From Phytopythium helicoides (Eukaryota > Oomycota > Peronosporomycetes > Pythiales > Pythiaceae), in assembly GCA_024867545.1 (NCBI GenBank), contig JANFNE010000033.1, positions 558,001-622,000 of the forward strand: a stretch of DNA of 64,000 nt, read 5' to 3'. The notes under the pieces were generated by a model. The model made no database searches, was not told the DNA's origin, and saw nothing but the letters and a program-made list of their open reading frames with translations. Shown here one piece after another: positions 9,963-21,484 of the stretch; position 1 is the first letter of the stretch; each line of letters starts with the position of its first letter. The translations under genes and the position numbers were made by a program.

Positions 9963-10735
9963 TCAGGTCATGCTGAAGTGCGAGAACTCGAACACGTTGT
10001 CGAAGGCGTCGGTGCCGCTGTCGAGCGACCTGCGGCGCGGGCGCGGGTCGTCGTGGGCGAGCGCCGCGGCCTCCGCGGCCACGAGGTTTGGCGCCGACTC
10101 GGTCTGCTGCAGCTGGAGGCGCTGCTGCTGGAAGTAGGCGCGGCGCAGCGCGGTCGCGGACGGAGGACAGCGCTGCGCCGGGCGTGGCGAGTCCCCAGCC
10201 CATCGTCGCTGACGCAGCTGAAGCTGGAGCGCGAGCTCATGGCTGGCGAGTGCGGTCCGCGCGAGACCTGGTCGTAGGTGTCCATGTCTGCTAGGAACTC
10301 TCTGTACTCTGGTGCGTCCGATGCGGCGGGGTGGGCGTCGATGGCGGCGAGCACGCGCTCTAGCGCCGCGCGCTTCTTGAGCAGCGCGGGCTGCGTCTCG
10401 CCGACGAGGAAGGAGAGGAGCGAGTCGACGGGCAGCTTTGGCAGCGCGCGGCCCATGAGCGGCGCCATGGCGTCGTGCAGGCGTCGGAAGTCGCGCAGAC
10501 TGCGGCGGATCGTGTAGCCGTCTGGCGCGCTCGGCGCGGGCGGTGCGGCGCGCTTGTCGGTCCACTGGGGGCGTCGGCGTCTACGACGCGCGTCCTGCGA
10601 TGCCGCGGGCTCGGCAGGTGCGTCGAGCATGGCGCGGCGCACGTGGATGACGTAGCGCCATGTGCCTGCGTGTCGGTCCTGCGCCAGTCCGCGGATCTGC
10701 AGGTGGTGCGAAGGGTTGAAGCTCTCGTACGGCAT
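9963..10735 (-). CDS. PX-domain protein (paralogue 2), C-terminal frame uncertain
   Basis: Starts MPYESF like the PX gene at 1454, followed by WRYVIHVRR, a basic insert (RRRRR), YTIRRSLRDFRRLHDAM (the RRYSDF-like strand; the Ser-Leu variant is weaker), LPKLPVDSLLSFLVGE and APEYREFLADMDTYDQV. The expected role is phosphoinositide binding on endosomal membrane. About residue 175 (near 10195) the natural reading moves to another frame that ends AYFQQQRLQLQQTESAPN...FEFSHFSMT at 9963; the direct frame instead runs into serine-rich sequence stopping at 9968. One inserted base or a cryptic intron would explain it. The gene is convergent with the pseudokinase unit. Confidence 0.7.
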
Positions 10736-11115
10736 GGCGCGCGGGCGGCGGAAGCGCAAGTGAGCGCGCACCCAACTGAGTTGGCCGGAGACCCGGACGC
10801 TTCCGCGAACGCACCGCGCCATGCCACTCTCGCGCTTGAAGCGTGCGCGGCTGTCCCAGGCGCGACTGATCGCTTGATGCCGAGGTGGATCCTGGCGCAC
10901 GACTCGCGTCGTAATCCCACGCCCGCTGACGTCCGCGGGCGATCCGGAGCGCCCGCGAGCGGCTCCGGAGTCGGAGCTGGAGCCGGCGCGGGCCGGAGCA
11001 GCTCCGCGGACGCCTGGAAGCCTGGCGGCTCCGCCCACGCGCCTGTCCGCCGTCGACAGGCCGCAGGGATGCGCGAGGACTCTTCGATTTCCAAGTCGCA
11101 CGTGGCGCGGAGCTG

Positions 11116-14100
11116 TCACGCCGCCTGGTTGCTGCGGTCGAGCAGCCCGTGCTCCCGCAGCAGATCGAGCACCTCGGTGCCGTCCAGCATGCGCTTGGCG
11201 GCCGACGCCTCGCGAAGACCGCGCTTGAACGCCGCCACGCGGGCCTGGAGGTCGTCCAGCTGGCTGCGGAGCGCCTCCCGCCGATCCGTGCGCTCGCGCA
11301 GCTCCTGGTGCGTCGTGTACACGTTCTCGGTCACGCCGTAGAGCTTGCGCCGCACGGCGAGCTCGTTCGCGACGGCCTCATTCGCGTGGCGCCAGGCGCT
11401 GTCGTCGACAGTCCCGTTCTCGGCCGCCTGGCACTGCCGCTTGAGCATGCGTAGCGCCTTCTCCTCGGCCGCGCGATGCGCTTCCCACTTGGACTTGATA
11501 CCCTCGAGCACAGCCTTCTCGCGCGGGATTCTCGCGCGGCGATAGAGCTCCTCCATTGGGTTGCGCTTGGCGTCAATCCACCCCATCAGCGACTTGTCGT
11601 GCTGCTCCTTGGCCTTGAGCGCCTTCACGGCGAGGCTAATCTCGTACAACTTGCGGGCTTGGCGCGTGCGGAACGCGCGCTGCAGCATGGACGCAGCGGC
11701 GTGGCTCTCGCGGTGAATGCGCCGGAACGCACACCGGCCTCGATGCCCTCTGTACACGCGCTGAATGTCGAGAGCACCGCGTTGACACCTGTGCTCATGC
11801 CTGACTCGGTGGACGCGCTGACGGCCTCGATGGCCGCGATACACGCGCTCGATAGCAGTCGCAGCGTGGGTGTCGGCTTCTCGTCGACGTCGCACACGCA
11901 GCCGCTGCATCCATCGCTTGAGATATCGCTGGATGCGACTGGCAGCGAGGAATTGCTTCCAACGACGAAGCTTGAGCATCTTCTGGCGGCCGAGGATCGA
12001 GCGAATCCACTTTTGAATGCGCAGTGCAGCGCCACGATGCACAAACTTGCGCCGGAGTAGAGCCTGGGAGGCGTTCTGGCCTCTGCGAGCAACCTTGGCG
12101 TTGCGGATCTTTCGAAACAGCACCGCTCGACGTCGCCCCAAATGCCCGCGATAGACGCGTTGAATGTTTCTTGCTGCACAGTTCCGGTGAAGATCGATGG
12201 CGCCTCGAACAATGCGACGTAGCTTTCTAACTGTGAGCGCATATCGCCCCATGCACTGCATGTGAATGATCAAGTGGCGGGATCTCAAGTACGCGCAACG
12301 TGCGGAAAATCGCCGCCACTGGGCTTGGATCCTGCAAGCACTGCGATTACCGATCTCGCGGTAGTGGCGAGTCCATGACCGTCCGCGGTGGCCTCGATAC
12401 ACACGTTGGATTGTGAGCGCAGCTGCATTCATGGCAATTCGCATCGCTTGGACGTGGATGATAGCGAGCTTTTGCCGCCAGATACTTTGGATCTTGATGG
12501 CGTGTTGGCGATAGAAGTCGACGTGCTTCCAAAAGCGAGCGCGGTCACGATGTACGCGCCATTGGCCTTGAATGGAGCGAATTTTTCTCACGAGCCACCG
12601 AGAGCGCTCTCGCATCTCGATATGTCGCTTGCATCTGCGGAACCAGTCGGCGATGCGGTTCGCAGCATACTCTTGCCGTTCACGAATGAGCTGTTTGCGG
12701 AGCTCTCGAGCACGGAATCCGCGATATGCACGCTGAATCTCACGCGCATAGTAGTTTCGGATGCGCATGCGGACTCGATAGTGCGGCCGGTATCCTCGCT
12801 GAATGATCTTGGCTGCTCTGTTCTCCTTGAAGCGCTTTATTCTCACAGACTTGCGATCGAGGAATCCCCGAGCGTGAGCTTGCACGTACACTACGATCTC
12901 GCAGTGGCGTCCAACTTGGAGTATATGGAGGAATCGGCGCCAAGCTAAAAACTCGCGCACACATTTCTGGATCTTCTTGGCTGCTCGGGATTCCCGCAGC
13001 AGGCGACGGCGTGCGAGGAACTGAACAGAGAAGCTCTTCTGTCTCCATTTGCGAAATCTCATCTGCAATGTTTGCGCGCTGCGATATCGCAGTTCGAGTC
13101 TCGACAATAAGGCCACATGCGCTTCTGAGAGAGCTTCAATAGCCATCGACACATTACCGCCTCCGGTAGCCAGCGTTTTGATAAGCGAGGCCGAGACGAA
13201 CGGGCGAGTGAGTGGGAGATATTCGACATTGCATCGCTTCACTGCTTTTGCGGACAGTCGATCGCAGCCATGAAGTCGGAGCTCTTGGAGGTACTGGCAC
13301 GATGCACAGAGCTCCAGGACTCCGTTGTCTGTAATCTTCGTGTTACCAGACAGATCCATCAGTCTAAGAGGGAGCCTTGTTGATGCACAGGTGACAAGAG
13401 ACCGATCAGTGATCGATTGAACATGGGCAACCAACAACGCCTGAAGCCAGAAGCAGCACGACGCTAGTGCCTCAATCGCAACATCTGTGATTTTTGCACA
13501 CTACAACGGAATCACATGCAGGTCAGTAGCTCGATTCACTCCCCTATCCTTTGGCAAACTCGTGAGCACGTACCTTTGACAGGTTGATCCACTCCAGCTT
13601 CCGACAAGCTACTGCAACCATACTGAATGCCAGCATCGCAGCAATTTGTTGCGGAAAGGTCGATTCGACGGAGAAAGTTTGTTTCGGGTGTATGAAATGC
13701 ACTGCGTCCGCATGTCGGTGTGGTAGTGAAGTACAGGAAGCATTCGGGTGACTCCAGATCCCCACGCTCGCTAACGTCAAGCGTTTCAAGCTTGCGGCAC
13801 ATCTTCCAAGTGCGGCAAATGTTCGAGTGGTGACGTATCGCCCAGAAATGGAGATCTTCGTGAGACGCGGACACCCTTTTGCAATACTCATGACGCCGCT
13901 ATCCGAGACCTTCCGCAACCCTTTCAAATTCAGTTTTACGAGTTGTGGGCAGTGAGACCCGATGCAATCCATCGCGGTGTCACCAATCGCGGTGCAGTTG
14001 CGAAGGTTGAGTGAGCGAAGCTCGACAGATTGAGCTAGTTCTTCGTTATCTTCGTAGTCTAGGCTCTCTGCAGCAGCAGTACTCACAGCTCTCGCTCGTG

Positions 14101-15205
14101 CAGCAGAGAAAAGGTCGTGGATTCCGCGGTCCGTGATCCGAGCGCATTCTTGGAGATCCAGTTTCCTGAAATGTGGCGAAGCAATGACCGGTGCGAGCAA
14201 TGATAATGCAAAGTCGGAGACCTGCGAGCATCGTGCAAGATTAAGGCAAGCAAAATGCGGGGCTGCGGCGCATCCCTTGGAGATCCAGCTGATGGCTGTC
14301 TCGTTGACAGCACCGAGGAGGCCACGCAGATCCAGCGTTGTGAGAGACGCCACAAGTGCGGTGCTGTCTTCAAATCCAAAAAAGGCCATTGGGTCGACGC
14401 CCATACAATCCCCGATCCGTAGCTGCTCAAGTGCGACATGCTGCGCGCTCGCTGCAGCCAGGTATGCAATGCCGGAGGACGTCACATTCTTGCAACGGCG
14501 GATGTCGACCGATTTGACGCGGTGGTCAGCTGAAGCTCGAGGCGTGGAGCTGACGATCTGCAGGAACCTGTCCGTTATGCCAGGACAACCAGCAGCCGAG
14601 AGTACATGCAGTCTGTTGCAGTCCCGCCACAGCTGAATCATGACATCGCCCGTGATCCTTCGACACTCGTCGACGCAGAGCTCTTCGAGTCTGCGACTCA
14701 GATGCCTCCGAGCCGCAGTGATGCCATCGTCCGTCAGCGCCGCACATCTTGACATTCGCAGGCGGCGAATGTGCTTGAGCGCCGATACCGCCGTTGCGAT
14801 GCCTGCGTCGGTGATCGCGGTCCCCGACACATCAAGAACGATGCATCGCTCTATAGCTGCACGGTCTGGTAGCATTCACATTGATAACTTAGAGAGTTGA
14901 AACTGTGTCAGTGGACAATGTGCTGCACACCAAGGGTAGACGCATGGGCTGCAATGGCCACGACCCAGTCGTTGTTTGCTCCAGGCAAATCCCGCAGCTT
15001 AACGTCGCGGGCTAGCACTTTCCCAGCGCAATCCTTGTTCCAGCAACACTGTGAGTTGGTGGTGGTCACCCATGAAATCGTGCTCACCTGGCAGTAAACC
15101 TCCCGTGGCGGGGATGTCCAGCACTTCAAGTCCCCGTGGCAGTGGCGCGTCGCGCGTTGCACCTTCATGGCCAGCATCGCGTATTCTCAGATCCTGTCGA
15201 CACAT
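11116..15205 (-). CDS. LRR (AMN1/F-box-LRR type) plus multi-IQ-motif protein
   Basis: Model: complement(11116..13500, 13574..14865, 14931..15011, 15088..15205). The introns are 73, 65 and 76 nt with GT-AG ends and all phases agree, giving about 1290 residues. The N-terminal half is cysteine-containing leucine-rich repeats (LDVSGTAITDAGI, LRMSRCAALTDDGI, LNLRNCTAIGDTAM). The second half (exon 13500-11116) has well over a dozen IQ-like calmodulin-binding motifs, several reading IQRVYRGHRGR, then a coiled coil. Calmodulin or centrin binding is the expected role; similar LRR-IQ proteins are often cilium-associated. Near 13800 and 13620 the better LRR reading (CRKLETLDVSERG...RRIDLSATNCCDAGI) moves to another frame and back. 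The start may lie upstream at 15341 (MWEIERQ), but a TGA at about 15206 separates the two and I found no convincing intron there. Confidence 0.75.
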
Positions 15206-15533
15206 TCACAAGCTCGAGAGCCCACGCACACGCTCCATGAATCCGATCGGGATTCCGGCGGCCCGCAGTTTTGCGTCGTGTTGCTGCAGCCATCGCTCGC
15301 GCTCCTGCCTCGACGCTTCCTGCCGCTCGATCTCCCACATGCTCGCCAGATTCTAGTGAAGCGACGCTTTAAACAACGAAATCGGCGTGAAACGCGTTTT
15401 TTATTCTGTTGCGGCTGGTGGACCAGCCAGGGGCTACGGCTAAAACCTTCACCCGATACTCCATACGTCAACACTTTCTTCATCTCGACTGGCTATAGCT
15501 GCCTAGCTCGGCAGAGCGATGCACGCCGAGTGC

Positions 15534-17091
15534 TTACTTCCGCTTGGAGCCGAGGATGAGGCCGGCCACGAGGCCAAGTGCAGCGATGCCCGAGTACAGC
15601 GCAATGTGGTGAGTCGTGGCAAACTTGCTGGTGATCTCCTCCTTCTTGACCGTCACGCCCAGGTGCGACGACTGGTACGACTTGAGCAGCTGGTACGCGT
15701 AGAAGTGCGCGCCACGCTCGCCCAGGTCCTCCGTCAGCACCAGGTAGATGGGGATCTGCTTGAGCGCCGTCGAGATGCGGCCCTTGTTGAAGGCCGCCTT
15801 GAGGAAGATGTCCTTCTGGGTGAAGTAGTCGAGGTTCTTGGGGGCCAGACCGCCCGTAATGTAGAAGCCACCGCGCGGCAGGTACTTGAGCATGGCGTTA
15901 CCAGCCTCGCGGCCGTACACGCTGCAGATCCGCCAAGGTCAGTCTCAACGTTACTAAACACCAGAAATCTCAGAATCGCCACGTACTCGACGAAGATCTC
16001 CATGGCCTTGTTGCACAGCTCGTCCGTCTTGGCGTACTCGCCGATGACCTTGCCCTGCAGCGACTTGGCGGACTCGAACTCAGCGTGCACCTTCTTGTTG
16101 ACCTTGTCCGGGAACTTGCGCGCCAGGTACGAGTACACCGTGGCCAGACCGGGGCCGCTCACGATGCGCTCCACCGAGAAGCGGCGGTCGCAGCCAAGCT
16201 GTAGCCACGGAGAAGCACAATCAGTACTCCGAGCTGTTGCATACCTGCCACCTCAAGCGCACGCACCGTCTTCTTGATGTCGTTGTAGATCTCAATCTCG
16301 AGCGCGTCAGCCGGCGCAAAGTCCGTGTGGCCGCCCTCGCACGCGAAGCACGAGTACTGGCCGTCCACGCCGGCCGTGAGGTAGCACTCACCGAGGCCCG
16401 TGCCGGCGCCGATGGTGGCAATGGGCTCGCCCTCCTGCTTGGGGGCGTCATTGAGCACGATGTACTCGTGCGGCTTGAGCGTGAGCAGGCCGTAGCCCAT
16501 GGCGGCGAAGTCGTTGATGAGCTTGACGGTGGCGATGCCGAGCTCGCGCTCGAGCGCGAATCCGTCGATCTTCCACCCGTCCTTGATGTTGGTGAACCTG
16601 TTGCAGGCGCGTTAGGCACTCCGTCGTCGTCGAGCGTCCGAAGCGAGGATAGCGACGTACTCGACCGTGTTGTTGATGATGGGTCCGGCGCACGCGAGCA
16701 CGCAGGCGACGGGGAGCTGCTCGACCACCTTGGCCTCCTTCATGAACAGGTGGCACACCTCCGAGAAGCTCGAGTGGTTCTCGTTGTGGTACTTCTTGGC
16801 GAAGATGATCTCTCCGGGCGCCACGCTGCCTGCACATGTCCACCGCCGTCAGTCGCCGCTTCCTCACTTCTCCACCGCTGTCCACGCACCCTTGAACTCC
16901 TTGGCGCCCTTGGGGATCAGCCACAGCGACAGGCGCGTGTTGGTGCCGCCGCAGTCGCCCGAGATGATGAGGTCGCCGCTGCGCGCACGTTTCCGTCAGT
17001 TTCTCGGCTCCCAGCGCGCCAATCGAGTCCGCGAGACCGCCGCAGGGTCCGCGAGCATCGCCGCAATGCTCACAAACACTCACTTGGCCAT
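15534..17091 (-). CDS. Bacterial-type glucokinase with C-terminal membrane anchor (GK1)
   Basis: Model: complement(15534..15921, 15987..16198, 16267..16597, 16661..16829, 16890..16978, 17084..17091), 398 residues with consistent phases; the first exon is only 8 nt (ATGGCCAA). It phosphorylates glucose with ATP. Motifs: SGDCGGTNTR (phosphate 1), LINDFAAMGYG (catalytic Asp), GAGTGLGE (phosphate 2), CEGGHTDFAP (glucose-binding Glu), GGFYITGGLAPKN. Compared with the two neighbouring copies it has two or three extra introns and about 44 extra C-terminal residues, ending in a hydrophobic stretch IALYSGIAALGLVAGLILG and the basic tail SKRK. That has the layout of a tail anchor, probably in the outer mitochondrial or peroxisomal membrane. 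Confidence 0.92.
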
Positions 17092-17100
17092 GGCGGAGAG

Positions 17101-17143
17101 CTGGGGAGAGCTGGGGAGGCGGGGGAGGCGGGGGAGGCTGGGG
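17101..17143 (+). promoter_or_regulatory. Candidate G-quadruplex tract just upstream of GK1
   Basis: Five runs of four or five G occur at 17103, 17113, 17121, 17130 and 17140, separated by four to six bases, satisfying the usual G3+N1-7 pattern. The tract begins 10 bases upstream of the GK1 start codon, on the strand opposite the GK1 mRNA, so the G-rich strand is the transcription template. Any regulatory effect is inferred. Confidence 0.5.
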
Positions 17144-18074
17144 CCGGAGCGCAAGTTGCGAAGTGACGCGGCTTGGATCGGGGCGGGCGGGCGGCCGGGA
17201 ACAGCCTGGACTCGGCCAATCAGCGCGCTGGAAGTAGAATAGACATTACTAATCTATACTTGGATGAGTTCGAAATAGCGAAAAAGACAGGGTAACCTCG
17301 GCTGCGCTTGCATATATAGCCATGGGCGAGAGACCTGACGAGGGCTGCTTGGAGGAAAAAACGCTGGCTGGCTCCGCTTGCTTGGCTGCGAGTCCGCCGT
17401 GATCATCGGCGCTGCGTCGGCCGCCAACACATGCCGTGAATCTGAGCTGGCTGGCGTAGGCGTCGGCGTCGGCGAGAAGGACTCAAGCAGTCGCGGAACA
17501 ATCAAAGCCCGCGTGGATGGAGTTGGCGGCGTCGCGTCTTTGCGCCGCGAGCTTGTCGTGTCGTTGGGTCGGAGGTCAGCGGTGACGTCGCCCTCGTGGA
17601 CGATCGTCGCGCCGAGGAGCAGAGAGAGCAAGGCTGCTTGGTGGCCACGAGGCGTGGAGGCCAATGCTGCAGCAATGGCAATGGACTGGTCTCCTGGTCA
17701 ATTTTTCAGGCGAGGAAAATGGAATCGTCAAGGTGATGCACATCAATCAAGTGGGTGGCGGGGCGTCGCAGTTGGAGTTGCACTCGGGCGGCTCAGAGCG
17801 TCAACGGCGTCTACGCGTCATGCACGATTGCTGTTGGGCTAGTCCAACTATCCGACAGTCGCGGCTGACGTACGCGGTGACTCAGTCAATGCAATGCTCA
17901 TACCAACCAAAGCAAAACCGAATCGCAGTGCCTTCATATCGAACTTCTTTCTCACAGACCCTCGCGGGCATCACGACACCTGAAATACAACATGCACGGG
18001 GAACGAAGGCACTCGGAGGCCTCGACCGACTGGTACTAGTCTACTTGCAGACTGCACCACGTCCAAGCTCGCAT
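17144..18074. other. GK1 upstream region, no gene recognised
   Basis: This lies between GK1's start and GK2's stop, both on the minus strand. Open frames on the plus strand here are antisense or intergenic and have no family features. The region should hold the GK1 promoter and the GK2 3' UTR. Confidence 0.5.
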
Positions 18075-19321
18075 CTATGGCCGGACAGCCTCGAGAAGCT
18101 GGTAGGCGAAGTAGTGCGCGCCACGCTCGCCGAGCTCCTCCGTCAGCACCAGGTAGATCGGACACGCGCGCAGAGCGGGACTAACGCGACCCTTGTCGAA
18201 CACCGCGTTCAGGAACAGGTCGCTCTTCGTGAAGAACTCGAGGTTCTTCGGCGCCAGACCGCCCGTGATGTAGAAGCCGCCACGCGGCAGGTACTTGAGC
18301 ATGGCGTTACCGCACTCGCGGCCGTACGCAGCCACGAACATCTCCATGGCCTGACGGCACAGCGCGTCCGTCTTGGCGTTCTCGCCCACCACCTTGGCCT
18401 TGAGCGTGTTGGCAGCCTCGAACTCGTCGTGCACCTTCTGGTTGATCTTCTCCGGGAACTTGCGCGCCAGGAACGAGTAGATGCTCGCCAGACCAGGGCC
18501 ACTCACGATGCGTTCCACCGAGAAGCGACGCTCACAGCCCAGCTGCTTCTTGATCTCGTTGTACAGCTCGATCTCCAGCTCGTCAGCGGGAGCAAAGTCC
18601 GTGTGGCCGCCCTCGCACGCGAAGCACGAGTACTGGCCGTCGGTGCCCGCCGTCAGGAAGCACTCGCCGAGACCCGTGCCGGCACCGACCGTCGCGATCG
18701 GCTGGCCCTCCTCCTTCGGCGCATCGTTCAGCACCATGTACTCGTGCGGACGCAGAGTGAGCAGGCCGTAGCCCATGGCGGCGAAGTCATTGATGAGCTT
18801 GACGGTCTTGATGCCCAGCTCCTTCTCCATCTGCGCGCCGTCGATCTTCCATCCGAACTCCACGTTAGTGAAGCTGTTGGATTGCAGCGAGACAAGCAAG
18901 CAAGCAAACAAGCAAGCACATCACGTCAGACTCATGTCGTCGTGGGAAATGCAAGCAGCAAACAAGGGTTGCCAGCAAACGTACTCGACGGTGTTGTTGA
19001 GGATCGGGCCAGCGCACGCTAGCACGCACGCCACGGGGACGCGGTCCACGATCTTGGCCTCCGTCATGAACAGGTGGCACACCTCCAGGAAGCTGCCGTG
19101 GTTCTCGTTGATGTACTTCTTGGCGAAGATGACGTGGCCGGGGGCGACGTCTCCCTTCTTGTGCTGAGCGTCGCGCGGGATCTCCCACAGGGACAGACGC
19201 GTGTTGGTGCCGCCGCAGTCGCCAGAGAGCACGAGATCGCTGAAGGAAAAGAGCAGGTGAGTTGGTCGACTCATAGATATTGATTTGTTCAGCTGAGTGG
19301 GTGCTCGTACGTCGCGACCAT
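18075..19321 (-). CDS. Bacterial-type glucokinase (GK2)
   Basis: Model: complement(18075..18873, 18985..19239, 19311..19321), 354 residues; introns of 111 and 71 nt, donors GTACGT and GTACGA, phases agree. The first exon is 11 nt (ATGGTCGCGAC). It carries SGDCGGTNTR, LINDFAAMGYG, GAGTGLGE, CEGGHTDFAP and GGFYITGGLAPKN, so all nucleotide and glucose sites are intact. It ends AYQLLEAVRP without the membrane tail of GK1, so it should be soluble and cytosolic. The large intron holds a CAAG/CAAA-rich tract. It is nearly identical to the next copy. Confidence 0.95.
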
Positions 19322-20238
19322 GGTGGTGGTCTTGGAAAGCTGACTTGGAGGTCGGTTGGGTTTGAGCTCGAGAGCTGAGATTGAGGAATGAGCTGGTACC
19401 TCGCGCTCTTGGACCCTCCGTCGACAGTCGTGCTGGGCAAAATCACTGCCCTTGGTTTTCTTCACGCTCTGCTTTTCCATGGCGCGTGAACAGCTCCATA
19501 CCGAGCTCCCACGAAGCCGCTTGATTCCTCGTTGACGCACGCGAGGGTTCTGCTGCGTCTGGGCGCTTGGTGACACAAGGAATGCCCGTCTCTATGACGC
19601 CCGCGCGAAAAACATGGCCGAGGCGGGGAGCAATCGACTTGTCTACTGCGAAGGCTCAAGTTGCAGTTGACTGACTCGGTCGACGTGTTTTTGTGGAGAA
19701 AGCGGCTGCTGACTTGCGCAAAGTATGGCATATAGTGGAGCTCATTCGCGTGGTATTGGTCTGCTTGGGTGAAAACTGAAGCCTGCACGAAAGCTGAGGT
19801 GTCAGCAGGTGGCAAAAGGACGCGCGAAGGCAATGGATTCACGCGAGCGCCAAAGTCCAACTGTAACATCCTGTTGCGGTTGCGTCAATGCATTTGCAGC
19901 ACTTGCATGTCTATTGCAGCCTGAAGATTCCGTCTGGGGCGTAGCCAACTATAAGCGGATCCCGGATCAGCCAGCAACGGTGTAGCCATCGATTATTCGA
20001 TTGGACAAGTTGCACCCAACTTCAACTTGGTCCTTGTTGGTGAAACCATTAGTCATGCGCGCCATAAAGCTTATCTACCACTAGCTAACAAAACAAAACT
20101 AAGCTCAACAACACCAGATCAACGCGCTCAGCAGTTTACTCCCACTCATCACAACCTCAAAGTCAACTAAAAACTACGCTAGCATATCCATCTGCTGACA
20201 CACAAATCAAAGCATCACCGGAACGGAGCCCGGATTCT
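19322..20238. other. Intergenic between GK2 and GK3
   Basis: About 0.9 kb with no recognisable coding sequence; the minus-strand open frames lack family features. The half next to GK2 is its promoter. Around 19870-20220 the sequence becomes AT-richer than the neighbouring genes, as expected for the 3' flank of GK3. Confidence 0.5.
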
Positions 20239-21484
20239 CTAGGGCTTCACGGCCTCAAGAAGCTGGTAGGCGAAGTAGTGCGCGCCACGCTCGCCGAGCT
20301 CCTCCGTCAGCACCAGGTAGATCGGACACGCGCGCAGAGCGGGACTCACGCGACCCTTGTCGAACACCGCGTTCAGGAACAGGTCGCTCTTCGTGAAGAA
20401 CTCGAGGTTCTTCGGCGCCAGACCGCCCGTGATGTAGAAGCCGCCGCGCGGCAGGTACTTGAGCATGGCGTTACCACACTCGCGGCCGTACGCAGCCACA
20501 AACATCTCCATGGCCTGGCGACACAGTGCGTCCGTCTTGGCGTTCTCGCCCACCACCTTGGCCTTGAGCGTGTTGGCAGCCTCGAACTCGTCGTGCACCT
20601 TCTGGTTGATCTTCTCCGGGAACTTGCGCGCCAGGAACGAGTAGATGCTCGCCAGACCGGGGCCACTCACGATGCGCTCCACCGAGAAGCGGCGCTCGCA
20701 GCCCAGCTGCTTCTTGATCTCGTTGTACAGCTCGATCTCCAGCTCGTCAGCGGGAGCAAAGTCCGTGTGGCCACCCTCGCACGCAAAGCACGAGTACTGG
20801 CCGTCGGTGCCCGCCGTCAGGAAGCACTCGCCGAGACCCGTGCCGGCACCGACCGTCGCGATCGGCTGGCCCTCCTCCTTCGGCGCATCGTTCAGCACCA
20901 TGTACTCGTGCGGACGCAGAGTGAGCAGGCCGTAGCCCATGGCGGCGAAGTCATTGATGAGCTTGACGGTCTTGATGCCCAGCTCCTTCTCCATCTGCGC
21001 GCCGTCGATCTTCCATCCGAACTCCACGTTGGTGAAGCTGTTGGATTGCAGCGAGACAAGCAAGCAAACAAGCAAGCAAATCACGTCAGACTCGTGTCGT
21101 CGTGGGAGATGCAAACAGCAAACATGGGGTGCCAACAAACGTACTCGACGGTGTTGTTGAGGATCGGGCCAGCGCACGCTAGCACGCACGCCACGGGCAC
21201 GCGGTCCACGATCTTGGCCTCCGTCATGAACAGGTGGCACACCTCCAGGAAGCTGCCGTGGTTCTCGTTGATGTACTTCTTGGCGAAGATGACGTGGCCG
21301 GGGGCGACGTCTCCCTTCTTGTGCTGGGCGTCGCGCGGGATCTCCCACAGGGACAGACGCGTGTTGGTGCCGCCGCAGTCACCAGAGAGCACGAGATCGC
21401 TGCATGGACACCCGAAACGGTCAGCTTTGCTAGTCGCGAGTCCGCCTGGCAATTCGAACAATAGCTGACGTACGCAGTGGCCAT
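20239..21484 (-). CDS. Bacterial-type glucokinase (GK3), tandem duplicate of GK2
   Basis: Model: complement(20239..21037, 21145..21399, 21474..21484), 354 residues, with introns of 107 and 74 nt at exactly the GK2 positions. The protein differs from GK2 at only a few residues (start MATA instead of MVAT; end AVKP instead of AVRP), and the last intron shares the CAAG-type tract, so the duplication is recent. The catalytic set SGDCGGTN, LINDFAAMG, GAGTGLGE and CEGGHTDF is intact. The 5' flanks and first introns of GK2 and GK3 look different, so the copies may be expressed differently. Confidence 0.95.

Noticed and set aside
17664..19022. 452-codon plus-strand open frame
   Set aside because: Runs antisense through GK2; the same frame is found opposite GK3, so it is a shadow of the coding strand.
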